From Aminipila sp032051575 (GTDB lineage: Bacteria; Bacillota; Clostridia; Peptostreptococcales; Anaerovoracaceae), in NCBI RefSeq assembly GCF_032051575.1, contig NZ_DAMBYD010000006.1:124001-188000 (forward strand): a stretch of DNA of 64,000 nt, read 5' to 3'. A program made the translations under genes and the position numbers. Positions 27,552-35,899 of this stretch are shown here, piece after piece. The notes beneath the pieces are model-generated. The model worked only from the letters and a program-made list of their open reading frames with translations. It made no database searches and was not told the DNA's origin. Positions within the stretch are counted from its first letter, which is position 1, and each line of letters begins with the position of its first letter.

Positions 27552-27819
27552 AGCGTTATCTCTAAAATTCTACTTAAATTAAAATCACCTATATGTTGAA
27601 ATAACTTGATTTAATAATTTGTCATCTTTATTGTGCAGAGGTTATGGTGGAGATGAAGAGAGTCTAACACCTTTCACCACCCGTATTCTTTTATATTATA
27701 TTTGCTGGCATTAAAGTAAATTTTTCTATAATAACTTTATTTATACCCTATCTCTCTTCATGAAAAAGGCTCCTTGCATAATTTCCTAATAATGTTAAGA
27801 AATCATCACAAATTCTAAT

Positions 27820-27920
27820 GTCATCTATATTTTTGCTCATTTTAAAGGGGCAAAAAACGCTATTTTTTCGTCCGGTTTTTGCCCCAAATCCACACTCAAA
27901 TCACATGTTCTATGATTCAT
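27820..27920 (-). repeat. rlmD-3'-end repeat, copy 6 (terminator half only)
   Basis: ATGTCATCTATATTTTTGC, the hairpin GGGGCAAAAAACG...CCGGTTTTTGCCCC (27847-27885), then AAATCCACACTCAAATCACATG. The SRHTE core is absent. It lies 80 nt 3' of the MATE gene stop. Confidence 0.75.
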
Positions 27921-27996
27921 TTATTAAATTATATTCTCAAATAAATTCTTATATTTGTCTGCTATTTTCATTTATGTTATTAGCTTCAAAATTCTC

Positions 27997-29379
27997 CTAA
28001 ACACGTGCATTTTTATTTTTTCCTTGAATTACGTTTAATTCATTCATCTTTTTTATCTCACGATATATAAAAATTAAAGATATCATTGCAGTAAAAAAAT
28101 CAGATAATGGAACAGATACAAAAACACCAGTGACTTTAAGAAATATTGGGATGATTAACATTAATGGTATTAAAAATAAAAATGGTTTCATTATTGATAA
28201 AAATAATGCAGGCTTAGGTTTGCCAATATACTGAAAAAAACTTGCAGCAATTACTTGAACACCTACTAAAGGACTCATAAGTATCATTACTCTTAAAATA
28301 GGAACCGTCAATGCTATTAATTCATTATCAGATGTAAAAACACCCGCTATTTTATTTGTAAAACTAATAATTATAACTAAAAATCCCAATGAAATTACAA
28401 CTGATGTTAAAATTCCAAGCTTTAAGCTTTGTTTTACTCTATTGAATTTTTTAGCACCATAATTAAATCCTATAATAGGCTGAAGAGCTTGTCTAATTCC
28501 ATACATAGGAATGGTAACAAACCCGAATATACGATTATATATACCAATTGCAGAAATATATAAGTCAGATCCTCCATAAATTCTTAATGAATTATTTAAT
28601 ACTATGGCTAGAATTCCATAAGCCAGTTGAGTCATAAACGTGGATGCTCCTAAGGAAATCGCTTCCTTTAATAATTTTATATCAATTACTAAATTTTTAA
28701 CTTTTACTCCTAAAATTTTACTATTAAAACAGATGTATACCAATAAAAATATGAAACATATTATTTGAGAAATGTCTGTAGCAATGGCAGCTCCTTTTAT
28801 CCCATATTGAAGTCTTGTAACCAATATGTAATCTAACGGAATATTAATTACAGGTCCTATTATCATGCTTATCATAGCAATATTAGCATGTCCTTCTGAT
28901 TGTAGGATGCTATTGGAAACAATACTAAAAACGAAAAAAGCACTGCAATATAAAGTAATTCTAAAGAATGTTACAGCATAGGGTAGTATAGTTTCCAAGG
29001 AACCAAAAATATACAACATAGGTCTGATGAAAGCCAGTCCTATAACCATAATTAAAATTCCTAATAGAACAGAGGATGTTAATGCAGTGCCCACAGCCTT
29101 TTCTGCTCTTAGTTTATTTCCGGCTCCAAGACTTCTGGAAGTTATAGAAGCAATTCCAACTCCGATCATTTGAGAAAGAGCCAGTATTATTTGTTGAATC
29201 GGAAAAACTATAGTTAAAGCTGCAATTCCTAACATACCATTAGCCTGATTACCTATAAAAATTGCATCAATAAGATTATATAATACATTAGCTAAAAATA
29301 CACTTATGGCAGGAAGAGAAAACTTAACGAGTAATGTTTTGATATTACCTTCCAGCATAAAATTTTCAAGTTCTGTCAT
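27997..29379 (-). CDS. MATE family efflux transporter
   Basis: 460 residues with 12 membrane segments in two similar halves. The N-terminus LLVKFSLPAISVFLANVLYN and ALSQMIGVGIASITSRSLGA are typical of the DinF/NorM-like MATE proteins, which export cationic drugs or metabolites by H+ or Na+ antiport. I place the start at 29379, where GGAGG lies 7 nt upstream; the longer frame to 29448 begins in an A/T-rich stretch with no site. Followed 3' by repeat copy 6. Confidence 0.92.
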   Translation of the reverse strand: MTELENFMLEGNIKTLLVKFSLPAISVFLANVLYNLIDAIFIGNQANGMLGIAALTIVFPIQQIILALSQMIGVGIASITSRSLGAGNKLRAEKAVGTALTSSVLLGILIMVIGLAFIRPMLYIFGSLETILPYAVTFFRITLYCSAFFVFSIVSNSILQSEGHANIAMISMIIGPVINIPLDYILVTRLQYGIKGAAIATDISQIICFIFLLVYICFNSKILGVKVKNLVIDIKLLKEAISLGASTFMTQLAYGILAIVLNNSLRIYGGSDLYISAIGIYNRIFGFVTIPMYGIRQALQPIIGFNYGAKKFNRVKQSLKLGILTSVVISLGFLVIIISFTNKIAGVFTSDNELIALTVPILRVMILMSPLVGVQVIAASFFQYIGKPKPALFLSIMKPFLFLIPLMLIIPIFLKVTGVFVSVPLSDFFTAMISLIFIYREIKKMNELNVIQGKNKNARV

Positions 29380-29575
29380 ATTATTACCTCCAAAAAAGTT
29401 ATATTGAATTATATATTTATAATAGATTGTTAAAATATAGTCATACAATTTTACATTATATCACAATATTGGTGTAAATTCTTCAATTTGTTACCATGTA
29501 TTTATAAGTAATTATTTGTTTTCCAACAGTCATTTTTATTTTAGTTCGGTAATGTTATCTTCGGATATAACAATA

Positions 29576-29605
29576 GCCGAGTTTACTTCACACTGTAAAC
29601 TCGGC
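29576..29605 (-). terminator. Rho-independent terminator after the M56-LCP gene
   Basis: Perfect 11-base arms GCCGAGTTTAC / GTAAACTCGGC; on the minus strand it is followed by TATTGTTAT, a weak T tract. Located about 100 nt after the gene. Confidence 0.55.
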
Positions 29606-29702
29606 CATTAAATCCTATCCTATAATATATTATCGGTTATTTTAACCTTCAATTATGAAGAATTTTCCTTAAGAACCACAACATATCTATTATACTGCAA
29701 GG

Positions 29703-31499
29703 CTAAAATGTATCTTTTAATAATTGCTGGGCTTTTTCTTCATCGATTTTTACATAACTAATGCCATCCTCAAATGGTAAAGAATATGGTAAATTGATTT
29801 CTTTGATCTTATCCTTTTTGATGGAATCGTTTCTTACGACAGCAGCATACTTTTTTATCTCTTTTTTATCGATATTCGTTTCAATATTTTTTGATGCTAA
29901 TTTATAAAGGGAGCCTATATTTTTAAAGATATCAGTCTCACTTTTCTGCGTTAGAATTGCCGCAAGTACATCCTTTTGCACGTCTATTCGAGCGAGATCA
30001 CCCTCGGCATATCCTTTTCTAAACCGTACAAGCATTTCTACCTGTTTTCCATTTAAAATCTGTGGACCCTTTTTGAGTGCAATATGTAATCCTTGCATTG
30101 GGTCGTCATAATACATATCCTGCGGTACATCATAACTTATTCCTCCGATAGCATCAATAAAATCTCTCAAAGCAGCGGTATCCGTCTTTACATATTTTGA
30201 AATGTTAGTCCCCAATAACTCGTTCAATTTTTGAACCACCTGCTCGGGAGCATGGGAAGACGCATATAAACTCAATTTTGTATTCCTGCCATCATCCCCC
30301 TTAAGCATCGTATCTCTGGGAATCATCACCACGTTTAAATTACTTGTTTTTGCCTCATATCCCATCAAAATAAAGGAATCTACAGGAATGTTTGTGTTCG
30401 ATCCAGTTTCACAAGCACCTATAAATAATACATTCATAGGCTCATTCATAGAGGCCCTACCATCCAGTGGGTTAGATAACAGTAAAATGCCAAAGATAAC
30501 GCATATCAACGTCGATACGACAATGACTCCTTTCGTCGGTTTTTTATATTTCATAATATTTTTCACCCTTTCCCCAACATTACTTTCCCCAAACCCAAGT
30601 AAACCTTCTGCAAATAAATTGTTTTGTTTTATTGAAATTCCTAGCAGGGTATTTGCATAGTTCTCTCTTTGATCCATCGTCGATAATCGTAGCACCTTTT
30701 CATCACAGGAGAGTTCCATGTCCTTGCTTGCCAGATAAAACCAGCCCCATATTATAGGATTAAACCAATGAATCGTCAAAGCCATATAAGCGAGGAGTTT
30801 TACTATATAATCAAACCGTTTAATATGTACCATCTCGTGAAGTAAAATATGTTGCACCTCTTTTTCATATGCTTCATTTTGGAAGAGAAAATTTGGCAAA
30901 ATAATCTTAGACTTCAGTATACCGCATACAAAGGGGCTCTCTACTTGATCTGAACTATATACTTCAGAGGGATACCGTAATTGAACCATATCACTGCAAC
31001 GCTCTATAAGATCTTGCTTTTTCAATCGAGTAGCGGTACTCACCCTTCTAGCTATTTTTAAATAGGAAATCAAACTATACATGAGCAATGCCGCTATCCC
31101 AATGGCCCAAATGACTGCACATCCCATTATAATAGAATTCCCTTGAATGAAGTCCATGGGTGCACTTACTGCCCCGCTACCTGCATTTGCAGCAGTAGTT
31201 CCTAGGAAATTTGTTTCTTCTAACCCTTGCGGTGGTAATTCATTAGAATGAGGCATTAAATAGGCTTTGCTCAATGATTCTCCGTACTGTCCCACATTTG
31301 GATTGATCTTATCCAAAATGCTGAAAACGGAAGAAAAAGAAAACGGAAAAACCAATCGAAGCAATACAATCCCCCAAAGAGCATAAGAAAATATTTTAGG
31401 CATCTTTTTTCCTAATGAACTTCGAAAAACCAAAATAATTAATGCCGCAAAGGTAGCCGTAATACTCATATTTATAACAGTCATAAAAACATTTATCAT
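29703..31499 (-). CDS. BlaR1/MecR1-like M56 metallopeptidase fused to a LytR-CpsA-Psr (LCP) domain
   Basis: 598 residues. The front 340 residues are the BlaR1/MecR1 M56 unit: membrane segments, LLHEMVHIKRFDYIV with zinc HExxH at about 221-225, the third ligand in DMELSCDE (about Glu262), then a last membrane segment. In BlaR1 the outer C-terminal domain is a penicillin-binding sensor. Here it is replaced by an LCP domain (about 354-598): MNVLFIGAC, VVMIPRDTM, AIGGISYDVP, LKKGPQILNGKQVEMLVRFR and GDLARIDVQKDVL. LCP proteins attach glycopolymers to peptidoglycan. ATG at 31499 has GGAG 6 nt upstream; an earlier ATG at 31520 is possible. It lies 51 nt after the BlaI gene, the usual blaI-blaR1 pairing. 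Confidence 0.88.
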   Translation of the reverse strand: MINVFMTVINMSITATFAALIILVFRSSLGKKMPKIFSYALWGIVLLRLVFPFSFSSVFSILDKINPNVGQYGESLSKAYLMPHSNELPPQGLEETNFLGTTAANAGSGAVSAPMDFIQGNSIIMGCAVIWAIGIAALLMYSLISYLKIARRVSTATRLKKQDLIERCSDMVQLRYPSEVYSSDQVESPFVCGILKSKIILPNFLFQNEAYEKEVQHILLHEMVHIKRFDYIVKLLAYMALTIHWFNPIIWGWFYLASKDMELSCDEKVLRLSTMDQRENYANTLLGISIKQNNLFAEGLLGFGESNVGERVKNIMKYKKPTKGVIVVSTLICVIFGILLLSNPLDGRASMNEPMNVLFIGACETGSNTNIPVDSFILMGYEAKTSNLNVVMIPRDTMLKGDDGRNTKLSLYASSHAPEQVVQKLNELLGTNISKYVKTDTAALRDFIDAIGGISYDVPQDMYYDDPMQGLHIALKKGPQILNGKQVEMLVRFRKGYAEGDLARIDVQKDVLAAILTQKSETDIFKNIGSLYKLASKNIETNIDKKEIKKYAAVVRNDSIKKDKIKEINLPYSLPFEDGISYVKIDEEKAQQLLKDTF

Positions 31500-31550
31500 T
31501 CTACTCTCCATTCCCCCCATGTAGACGGCACAATTGAAGTAAAAAGCAAT

Positions 31551-31922
31551 TTAATCCTCTGCTTCATTTGTGCTCTCATTAATAATACGTTTCAACTCCT
31601 TTAACTCTTGCTCAGATAAAGTTTCTTTCTTCAAGAAACTCGCTAAAAACAGTGGAAGAGAACCATTAAATGTTTTATCAAGAAACGCCTTACTCTCTTG
31701 CCTTTGGATTTCTTCTCTCGGCACAATATACGTAACGATGGCTTCTACATTCTTTGTAATTCCACGTTCACAAAGTTTACGAAGTACCGTATACGTCGTC
31801 GATTTTTTCCAGCCTAATTCTTCTGTGCATAGTTTAACAAGCTCTGTAGAATTGATAGGGGCATGTGCCCAGATCAGTTCCATAAATTTGTACTCGGATT
31901 CAAATAATTTATAATCTGACAT
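31551..31922 (-). CDS. BlaI/MecI family transcriptional repressor
   Basis: 123 residues, the normal BlaI/MecI length. Winged-helix region: ESEYKFMELIWAHAPINSTE, GWKKSTTYTVLRKLCERG; C-terminal dimerisation helices follow with FLDKTFNGSLPLFLASFL. BlaI repressors are cleaved after their partner M56 protein is activated; here the partner is the M56-LCP fusion directly downstream. AGAAGGGA precedes the ATG. No beta-lactamase or PBP gene is adjacent, so the regulated function may be wall-polymer stress rather than beta-lactam resistance (inference). Confidence 0.9.
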   Translation of the reverse strand: MSDYKLFESEYKFMELIWAHAPINSTELVKLCTEELGWKKSTTYTVLRKLCERGITKNVEAIVTYIVPREEIQRQESKAFLDKTFNGSLPLFLASFLKKETLSEQELKELKRIINESTNEAED

Positions 31923-31947
31923 TTTTTATTCCCTTCTATTGATGTTA

Positions 31948-31994
31948 TTTGTATACAAAGCATCGTAAGGTTTATTTAGATAAACCTTACGATG
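31948..31994. promoter_or_regulatory. Two palindromes upstream of blaI, candidate operators
   Basis: TTTGTATACAAA (31948-31959) is a perfect 12-base palindrome with the TGTA/TACA half-sites seen in BlaI-type operators, although in the opposite order to the classical TACA-N-TGTA. Directly beside it is a 34-base inverted repeat with perfect 15-base arms, CATCGTAAGGTTTAT and its complement (31961-31994). Both lie 26-72 nt before the blaI start codon. The longer one could instead be a terminator or attenuator. Confidence 0.45.
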
Positions 31995-32045
31995 AGTTTA
32001 TCCCAATAAACCTATTCTGTCAACCTGTTTTTTTCTCTGTCAATC

Positions 32046-32106
32046 TATGCCATCTATATTTTCATCCGTTTTAAAAGGGCAAAACCGTATTAGAGGGATT
32101 TGCCCG
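32046..32106 (-). repeat. rlmD-3'-end repeat, copy 7 (terminator only)
   Basis: ATGCCATCTATATTTTCATC, then GGGCAAAACC...GGATTTGCCC (hairpin 32077-32105). Only the outermost part of the unit is present; the CACAACATATTGTGG and SRHTE parts are missing. Located downstream of the NSS transporter gene. Confidence 0.6.
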
Positions 32107-32114
32107 CATAAGAA

Positions 32115-32139
32115 AAACCTCCGGATATGCCGGAGGTTT
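32115..32139. terminator. Rho-independent terminator of the tryptophanase/NSS unit (possibly bidirectional)
   Basis: Perfect ten-base arms AAACCTCCGG / CCGGAGGTTT with a five-base loop. On the minus strand TTTTTCTT follows, so it ends transcription coming from the NSS gene about 190 nt upstream. Confidence 0.75.
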
Positions 32140-32330
32140 ATTATTCTTTCATAACCACAATATTTCGTAGTAAGTATTTATTCGTAGGTACTCAGCAAAA
32201 GAAAATGGATATACTTCTATTTCATAAGTACGACCTGTATCGGTTTACCAACGATGTTTCCATTTTTGTTAACAAAATTCGTCGGTAAATCGAGGTAGAG
32301 AAGTCACTTTTTCAATGTAAGATATTAAAG

Positions 32331-33668
32331 TTAACCGATACCACCGAACATAGCACCTGTAACGAGTGCGATAAATGCAAGTGGAACGAAAAGAAACTTA
32401 CCAAGAGACATAAACCATGAACCGATAGGTTTATTTGCACCTTCGTTAACTGAATCAAGTGCGAACTTGTCGCCTGCAACATAGAAGAACATAATACCTG
32501 CCAGCATAGCGCCAAAAGGACATACGTAAATAGAAACTGCATCCATCCAACCCGATACAATACCCTGTATGCACAGTGCAACCCCACATCCTACAACTGC
32601 GATTGCTCCAACTGCGTGAAGTCTCTTCATACCAAACCTCTCTTGAAGCGTAGCAACAGGTGCTTCATATAAGTTAATGAGTGAGCTTATACCTGCGAAG
32701 AGTACACAGACGTAGAAAAGGATTCCTACTATAGTTCCCCCAGGCATACCGTTAAATACATTAATAAGGTAGATGAACATAAGTCCAGGACCACCTGATG
32801 AGAGTTCTGCACCACCTACTGCCATGGCAGGAATAATAACTAAAGCGGCAAGAACAGCTGCGATAGTATCAAATATAGCTACATTACATGCTGCAGTTAT
32901 AATATTTTCAGATTTACTTAGGTAAGAACCATAGATAACCGTTCCGTTTCCTGCGATAGAAAGAGAGAAGAATGCTTGGCCAAAAGCAAAAATCCAAACC
33001 TTTGGATTAGCCAGACCTGCTGGATTAAGCGTAAAGATATATTTATATCCCTCATGTGATCCATGAAGTGTGAAGATGTAGATTCCAAGTCCTACAAAAA
33101 GTGTAAACAATGCAGGCATCATAATTTTGTTTGCTTTTTCTATGCCACCGGCAACACCGAGAGCCATGATGGTAAGGCTGGCTACTATTGCAATAATAAT
33201 CCATATGTTATTGCCCCATGATATTGCGGTTGTTCCAAACATACCACCTATCTGATTCATATCCTGCCCCATGGCGGCAAGCTTGCCACTAAAAGCAAGA
33301 AATGTATATTTAAAGATCCAACCAACTACTACTGTGTAGCCAATTGCTAGTGCGAGTGAACCTAGAACTGGGATTACGCCAATTGTTTCACCTAATTTTT
33401 TGTTACCGTTATTAATCTCGGTGCATTTACCAAAGGCTCCTATTGGGCCTGCGCCTGCTGCACGTCCAAGCGCCATTTCTTCAATAACGCCGGTAGAAGC
33501 AATAAGAATTACAAATAAGCAATACGGAATCAGGAATGTCATGCCTCCCCATGCTGAAACCATATATGGGAAACGCCATATATTACCCATACCTACTGCT
33601 GAACCAATACATGCTAAGACAAATCCCCATTTACTTTTAAATCCATCACGTTGCGTTGTTTCGCTCAT
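32331..33668 (-). CDS. Sodium:neurotransmitter symporter family (NSS) amino acid transporter
   Basis: 445 residues with 11 membrane segments, the number usual for bacterial NSS proteins such as MhsT and Tyt1. The sodium/substrate site of TM1 is visible in CIGSAVGMGNIWRFPYMV; TM6 is FAFGQAFFSLSIAGNGTVIY. Bacterial members carry tryptophan, tyrosine and other hydrophobic amino acids with Na+. It lies about 140 nt downstream of the tryptophanase-type gene on the same strand with its own AGGAGG, so it probably feeds the lyase. Confidence 0.92.
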   Translation of the reverse strand: MSETTQRDGFKSKWGFVLACIGSAVGMGNIWRFPYMVSAWGGMTFLIPYCLFVILIASTGVIEEMALGRAAGAGPIGAFGKCTEINNGNKKLGETIGVIPVLGSLALAIGYTVVVGWIFKYTFLAFSGKLAAMGQDMNQIGGMFGTTAISWGNNIWIIIAIVASLTIMALGVAGGIEKANKIMMPALFTLFVGLGIYIFTLHGSHEGYKYIFTLNPAGLANPKVWIFAFGQAFFSLSIAGNGTVIYGSYLSKSENIITAACNVAIFDTIAAVLAALVIIPAMAVGGAELSSGGPGLMFIYLINVFNGMPGGTIVGILFYVCVLFAGISSLINLYEAPVATLQERFGMKRLHAVGAIAVVGCGVALCIQGIVSGWMDAVSIYVCPFGAMLAGIMFFYVAGDKFALDSVNEGANKPIGSWFMSLGKFLFVPLAFIALVTGAMFGGIG

Positions 33669-33690
33669 ATTTGCCTCCTAAAAATAAAGT

Positions 33691-33738
33691 GATGGTGCCC
33701 AACAAAAAAATATATACATATTCTTTGCGGACACCATC
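33691..33738 (-). promoter_or_regulatory. Hairpin between the tryptophanase and transporter genes
   Basis: GATGGTGTCC and GGGCACCATC (minus strand) form a ten-base stem with one G-T pair around a T-rich loop of about 28 nt. No T run follows it, so it looks more like an mRNA processing or stability element than a terminator. The NSS ribosome binding site lies about 15 nt after it. Confidence 0.4.
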
Positions 33739-33808
33739 ATAGTTGCCCGATAATTTTGCGCATTATCTATACTATATATTAAAAGTTCTCGATAATACAC
33801 AACTGTTC

Positions 33809-35440
33809 TTATTTATTTGGATATGGCTCAAGGAATGCGTGGAAGTGACGCATAGGAAGCTTATGACCTAAAGTAATCCTCATATTAGGAATATTCTCTC
33901 TGTCTTCATAAAGAGCCTTAACAGCTGCTATAACATAATCCAGATGTTCCTGGCTAAGCTGGCTGCGGTTGATAGCGAAACGAACTACGTTACAAACCTC
34001 AGCCTGCTGTTCTGGCGTCTTAAGATCATACTCCATGGAGTAATCACCAAGCTCAGAAACTCTGATTCCGTATCTTCTGATAAGTTCAAGTGAGAAGCCC
34101 TCTCCCGCAAATGATTCGTGGTCACGTTTACCATTGAAGAATTCGTCCATATTGATATATACACCATGGCCGCCAGCAGGAAGTACAACTCCCTTAACTC
34201 CAGCCTTGTAGAAGCCCTGCGCAAGATATTCGCACTGTTCAACCCTCTCCTTGAGGTAGTTTACGTTGCAACACTCATAGAGGCCAACTGCAAGTGCCAT
34301 AATATCTCTTCCGGACATGCCTCCGTAAGAATCATTACCGTAGCAAGAAATCTGCTTAACTTTCAGAAGTACGCCGACATCTGTCTTAACTATTCCATCT
34401 TCGTTAAAGTCCGAGAAGTTTTTCCAGAAGAGTCCCCTATCACGGAAAGCAAGTATGCCGCCCATGTTAGCATGCCCGTCCTTTTTAAGAGACGCACAGA
34501 AGCCATCACAGTAAGAAAACATTTCTTTTGCAATAACAGGGATAGACTTATCTGCATAACCTTCTTCGTTCATTTTGATAAAATATGCATTTTCTGCCCA
34601 ACGAGCTGCGTCAAGTATGTAAGGAATACCATACTTATGAGCTATAGCACTAACCGCACGAAGGTTAGCCATAGAGACAGGCTGACCACATACAGGGTTG
34701 TTCGTAATACATGTGAAAACAAGAGGAACGTTCTCAGGTCCAACTGCTGTGATGAGCTGCTCTAACTTATCAATATCCATGTTACCTTTAAAAGGATTTT
34801 TTGCGTATAATCCCCCTTCCGGTACTTCAAAGAGTAATTCTTTGTTGTAAAGGTTACGAGGAACTGAACCCATTTGTTTGATGTTACCTTCGGTTGTATC
34901 AAAATGTCCGTTTGAAGGAATAGTGAATACTTTTCCATGATAACGAGTATTCAGAATCTTCTTAACAATCTCCATAAGAACCGACTCTGCTGCACGTCCC
35001 TGCTGAATAATAAATGTATTAGGTCTCTCCATCTGAGCTGCACCACCGTTGAAAAGGCCGCCCTCGTATTCACAAAGATACATCTCATCCATCATCTTAT
35101 TTATATCTTGACAATCTGTACGAACAAGATCTATGATCTTTTTCTGATCATCTCCACGCTCAAATACATCTCGTAATGTATCAAGAAGTACATAGTAACC
35201 TTTATTACGTCCGTACGACTCATCACCAAGGAACATAGCTGCCCACTGTACATCGGTCATAGCAGTTGTACCTGAATCAGAAAGCATATCAACTGTAAGC
35301 ATACCAGCTGGAAATGCAAACTCGTTATAATGTGTTGCTGCGAGAGCTCTCTCTCTCTGTTCAACCGTTACCTGTGGAATGTTTCTTTTAACATATGCCA
35401 ATGAACTAGGTGTTGATGCGTTTAATGGATACTCTTTCAT
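33809..35440 (-). CDS. Beta-eliminating lyase, tryptophanase-like (tyrosine phenol-lyase/tryptophanase family), long form
   Basis: PLP enzyme of 543 residues, longer than the 455-475 usual for TPL or TnaA. Family motifs: FPAGMLTVDMLSDSGTTAMT near 43-62, SNGHFDTTEGN near 176-186, LDAARWAENA near 277-286 and the Schiff-base lysine in SLKKDGHANMGG (Lys319/320). In the segment YGIRVSELGD the position that is Arg in tyrosine phenol-lyases (from memory, Arg381) is Leu, which favours tryptophanase: L-Trp to indole, pyruvate and ammonia. AGGAGG lies 7 nt before the ATG. The NSS transporter gene follows. No TnaC-like leader peptide is visible upstream. Confidence 0.85.
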   Translation of the reverse strand: MKEYPLNASTPSSLAYVKRNIPQVTVEQRERALAATHYNEFAFPAGMLTVDMLSDSGTTAMTDVQWAAMFLGDESYGRNKGYYVLLDTLRDVFERGDDQKKIIDLVRTDCQDINKMMDEMYLCEYEGGLFNGGAAQMERPNTFIIQQGRAAESVLMEIVKKILNTRYHGKVFTIPSNGHFDTTEGNIKQMGSVPRNLYNKELLFEVPEGGLYAKNPFKGNMDIDKLEQLITAVGPENVPLVFTCITNNPVCGQPVSMANLRAVSAIAHKYGIPYILDAARWAENAYFIKMNEEGYADKSIPVIAKEMFSYCDGFCASLKKDGHANMGGILAFRDRGLFWKNFSDFNEDGIVKTDVGVLLKVKQISCYGNDSYGGMSGRDIMALAVGLYECCNVNYLKERVEQCEYLAQGFYKAGVKGVVLPAGGHGVYINMDEFFNGKRDHESFAGEGFSLELIRRYGIRVSELGDYSMEYDLKTPEQQAEVCNVVRFAINRSQLSQEHLDYVIAAVKALYEDRENIPNMRITLGHKLPMRHFHAFLEPYPNK

Positions 35441-35559
35441 TTATGTTTCCTCCTAATATGGCGTCTTGCGCCTTCATGATAGAGGATACTCCGGTCATCG
35501 CTATAGAGTGACTGGCGGACAGTATCTTTTTTTGTTAGTTATGCTTGTTTGGCAAGCTC

Positions 35560-35662
35560 TTATTTTTCTGCAATAGCTTCAATTTCAACTAATGCATCCT
35601 TAGGTAGTCTTGCTAGGGCTGATTGCTGCTGGTACCTTATCTGTATTTACAATTCCCCGCAT
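35560..35662 (-). pseudogene. ridA: ridA remnant with internal deletion
   Basis: AGGAGG, then MRGIVNTDKVPAAISPSK, which matches the RidA N-terminus (M-R-x-I-V-x-T-D-K-A-P-A-A-I-G-P). The end in another frame reads RLPKDALVEIEAIAEK-stop, the usual RidA C-terminus. About 95 residues in between are missing. RidA removes reactive enamines/imines formed by PLP enzymes, so it was probably a partner of the lyase 120 nt downstream. Confidence 0.8.
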
Positions 35663-35785
35663 TGTTTTCCTCCTTCCTATGGAAATAATTTATCCCTATA
35701 ATAATATATTTTCCCTTTAACATATATTCCAGATTTCCGTTTTATTATTGTAAAATGGAGTCCTGAGCAAATTGGAGGTGCATTT

Positions 35786-35899
35786 ATGACAAATTCTTTA
35801 TTAGCTCCATATATTAAACTAACTGAAGTTTTAGGAAACACTTTAGGTCCTGATTATGAAGTGGCTTTACATGACTTGACTAATAGAAAACATCTTTAG
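35786..35899 (+). pseudogene. YheO-type PAS/HTH regulator, first 37 codons only
   Basis: GGAGG then MTNSLLAPYIKLTEVLGNTL, GPDYEVALHDLTN and a stop. This is the standard start of YheO-like regulators, normally about 210-220 residues. Divergent from ridA, where such a regulator is often placed. The sequence switches directly into an EamA transporter lacking its start, so a deletion joined the two genes. Confidence 0.75.

Larger units (their letters stand above)
27331..27996. other. Gene-free 666 bp with terminator and partial repeat copy 6
   Basis: Holds a hairpin at 27519-27551 and repeat copy 6. I looked on both strands for a small peptide (AgrD-like or bacteriocin) gene belonging to the adjacent LytTR system and found none with a start, ribosome binding site and plausible leader. 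Confidence 0.5.
31995..32330. other. Intergenic region between NSS transporter end and blaI promoter
   Basis: Carries partial repeat copy 7 (32046-32106) and the strong hairpin at 32115-32139. The rest shows no open frame or other structure that I can support. Confidence 0.5.

Noticed and set aside
34118..34765. 215-codon plus-strand open frame
   Set aside because: Antisense of the tryptophanase-like gene; composition is that of a mirrored frame.
35441..35559. TnaC-like leader peptide for the tryptophanase-like gene
   Set aside because: No short open frame with a critical Trp codon and ribosome binding site is visible in the leader.
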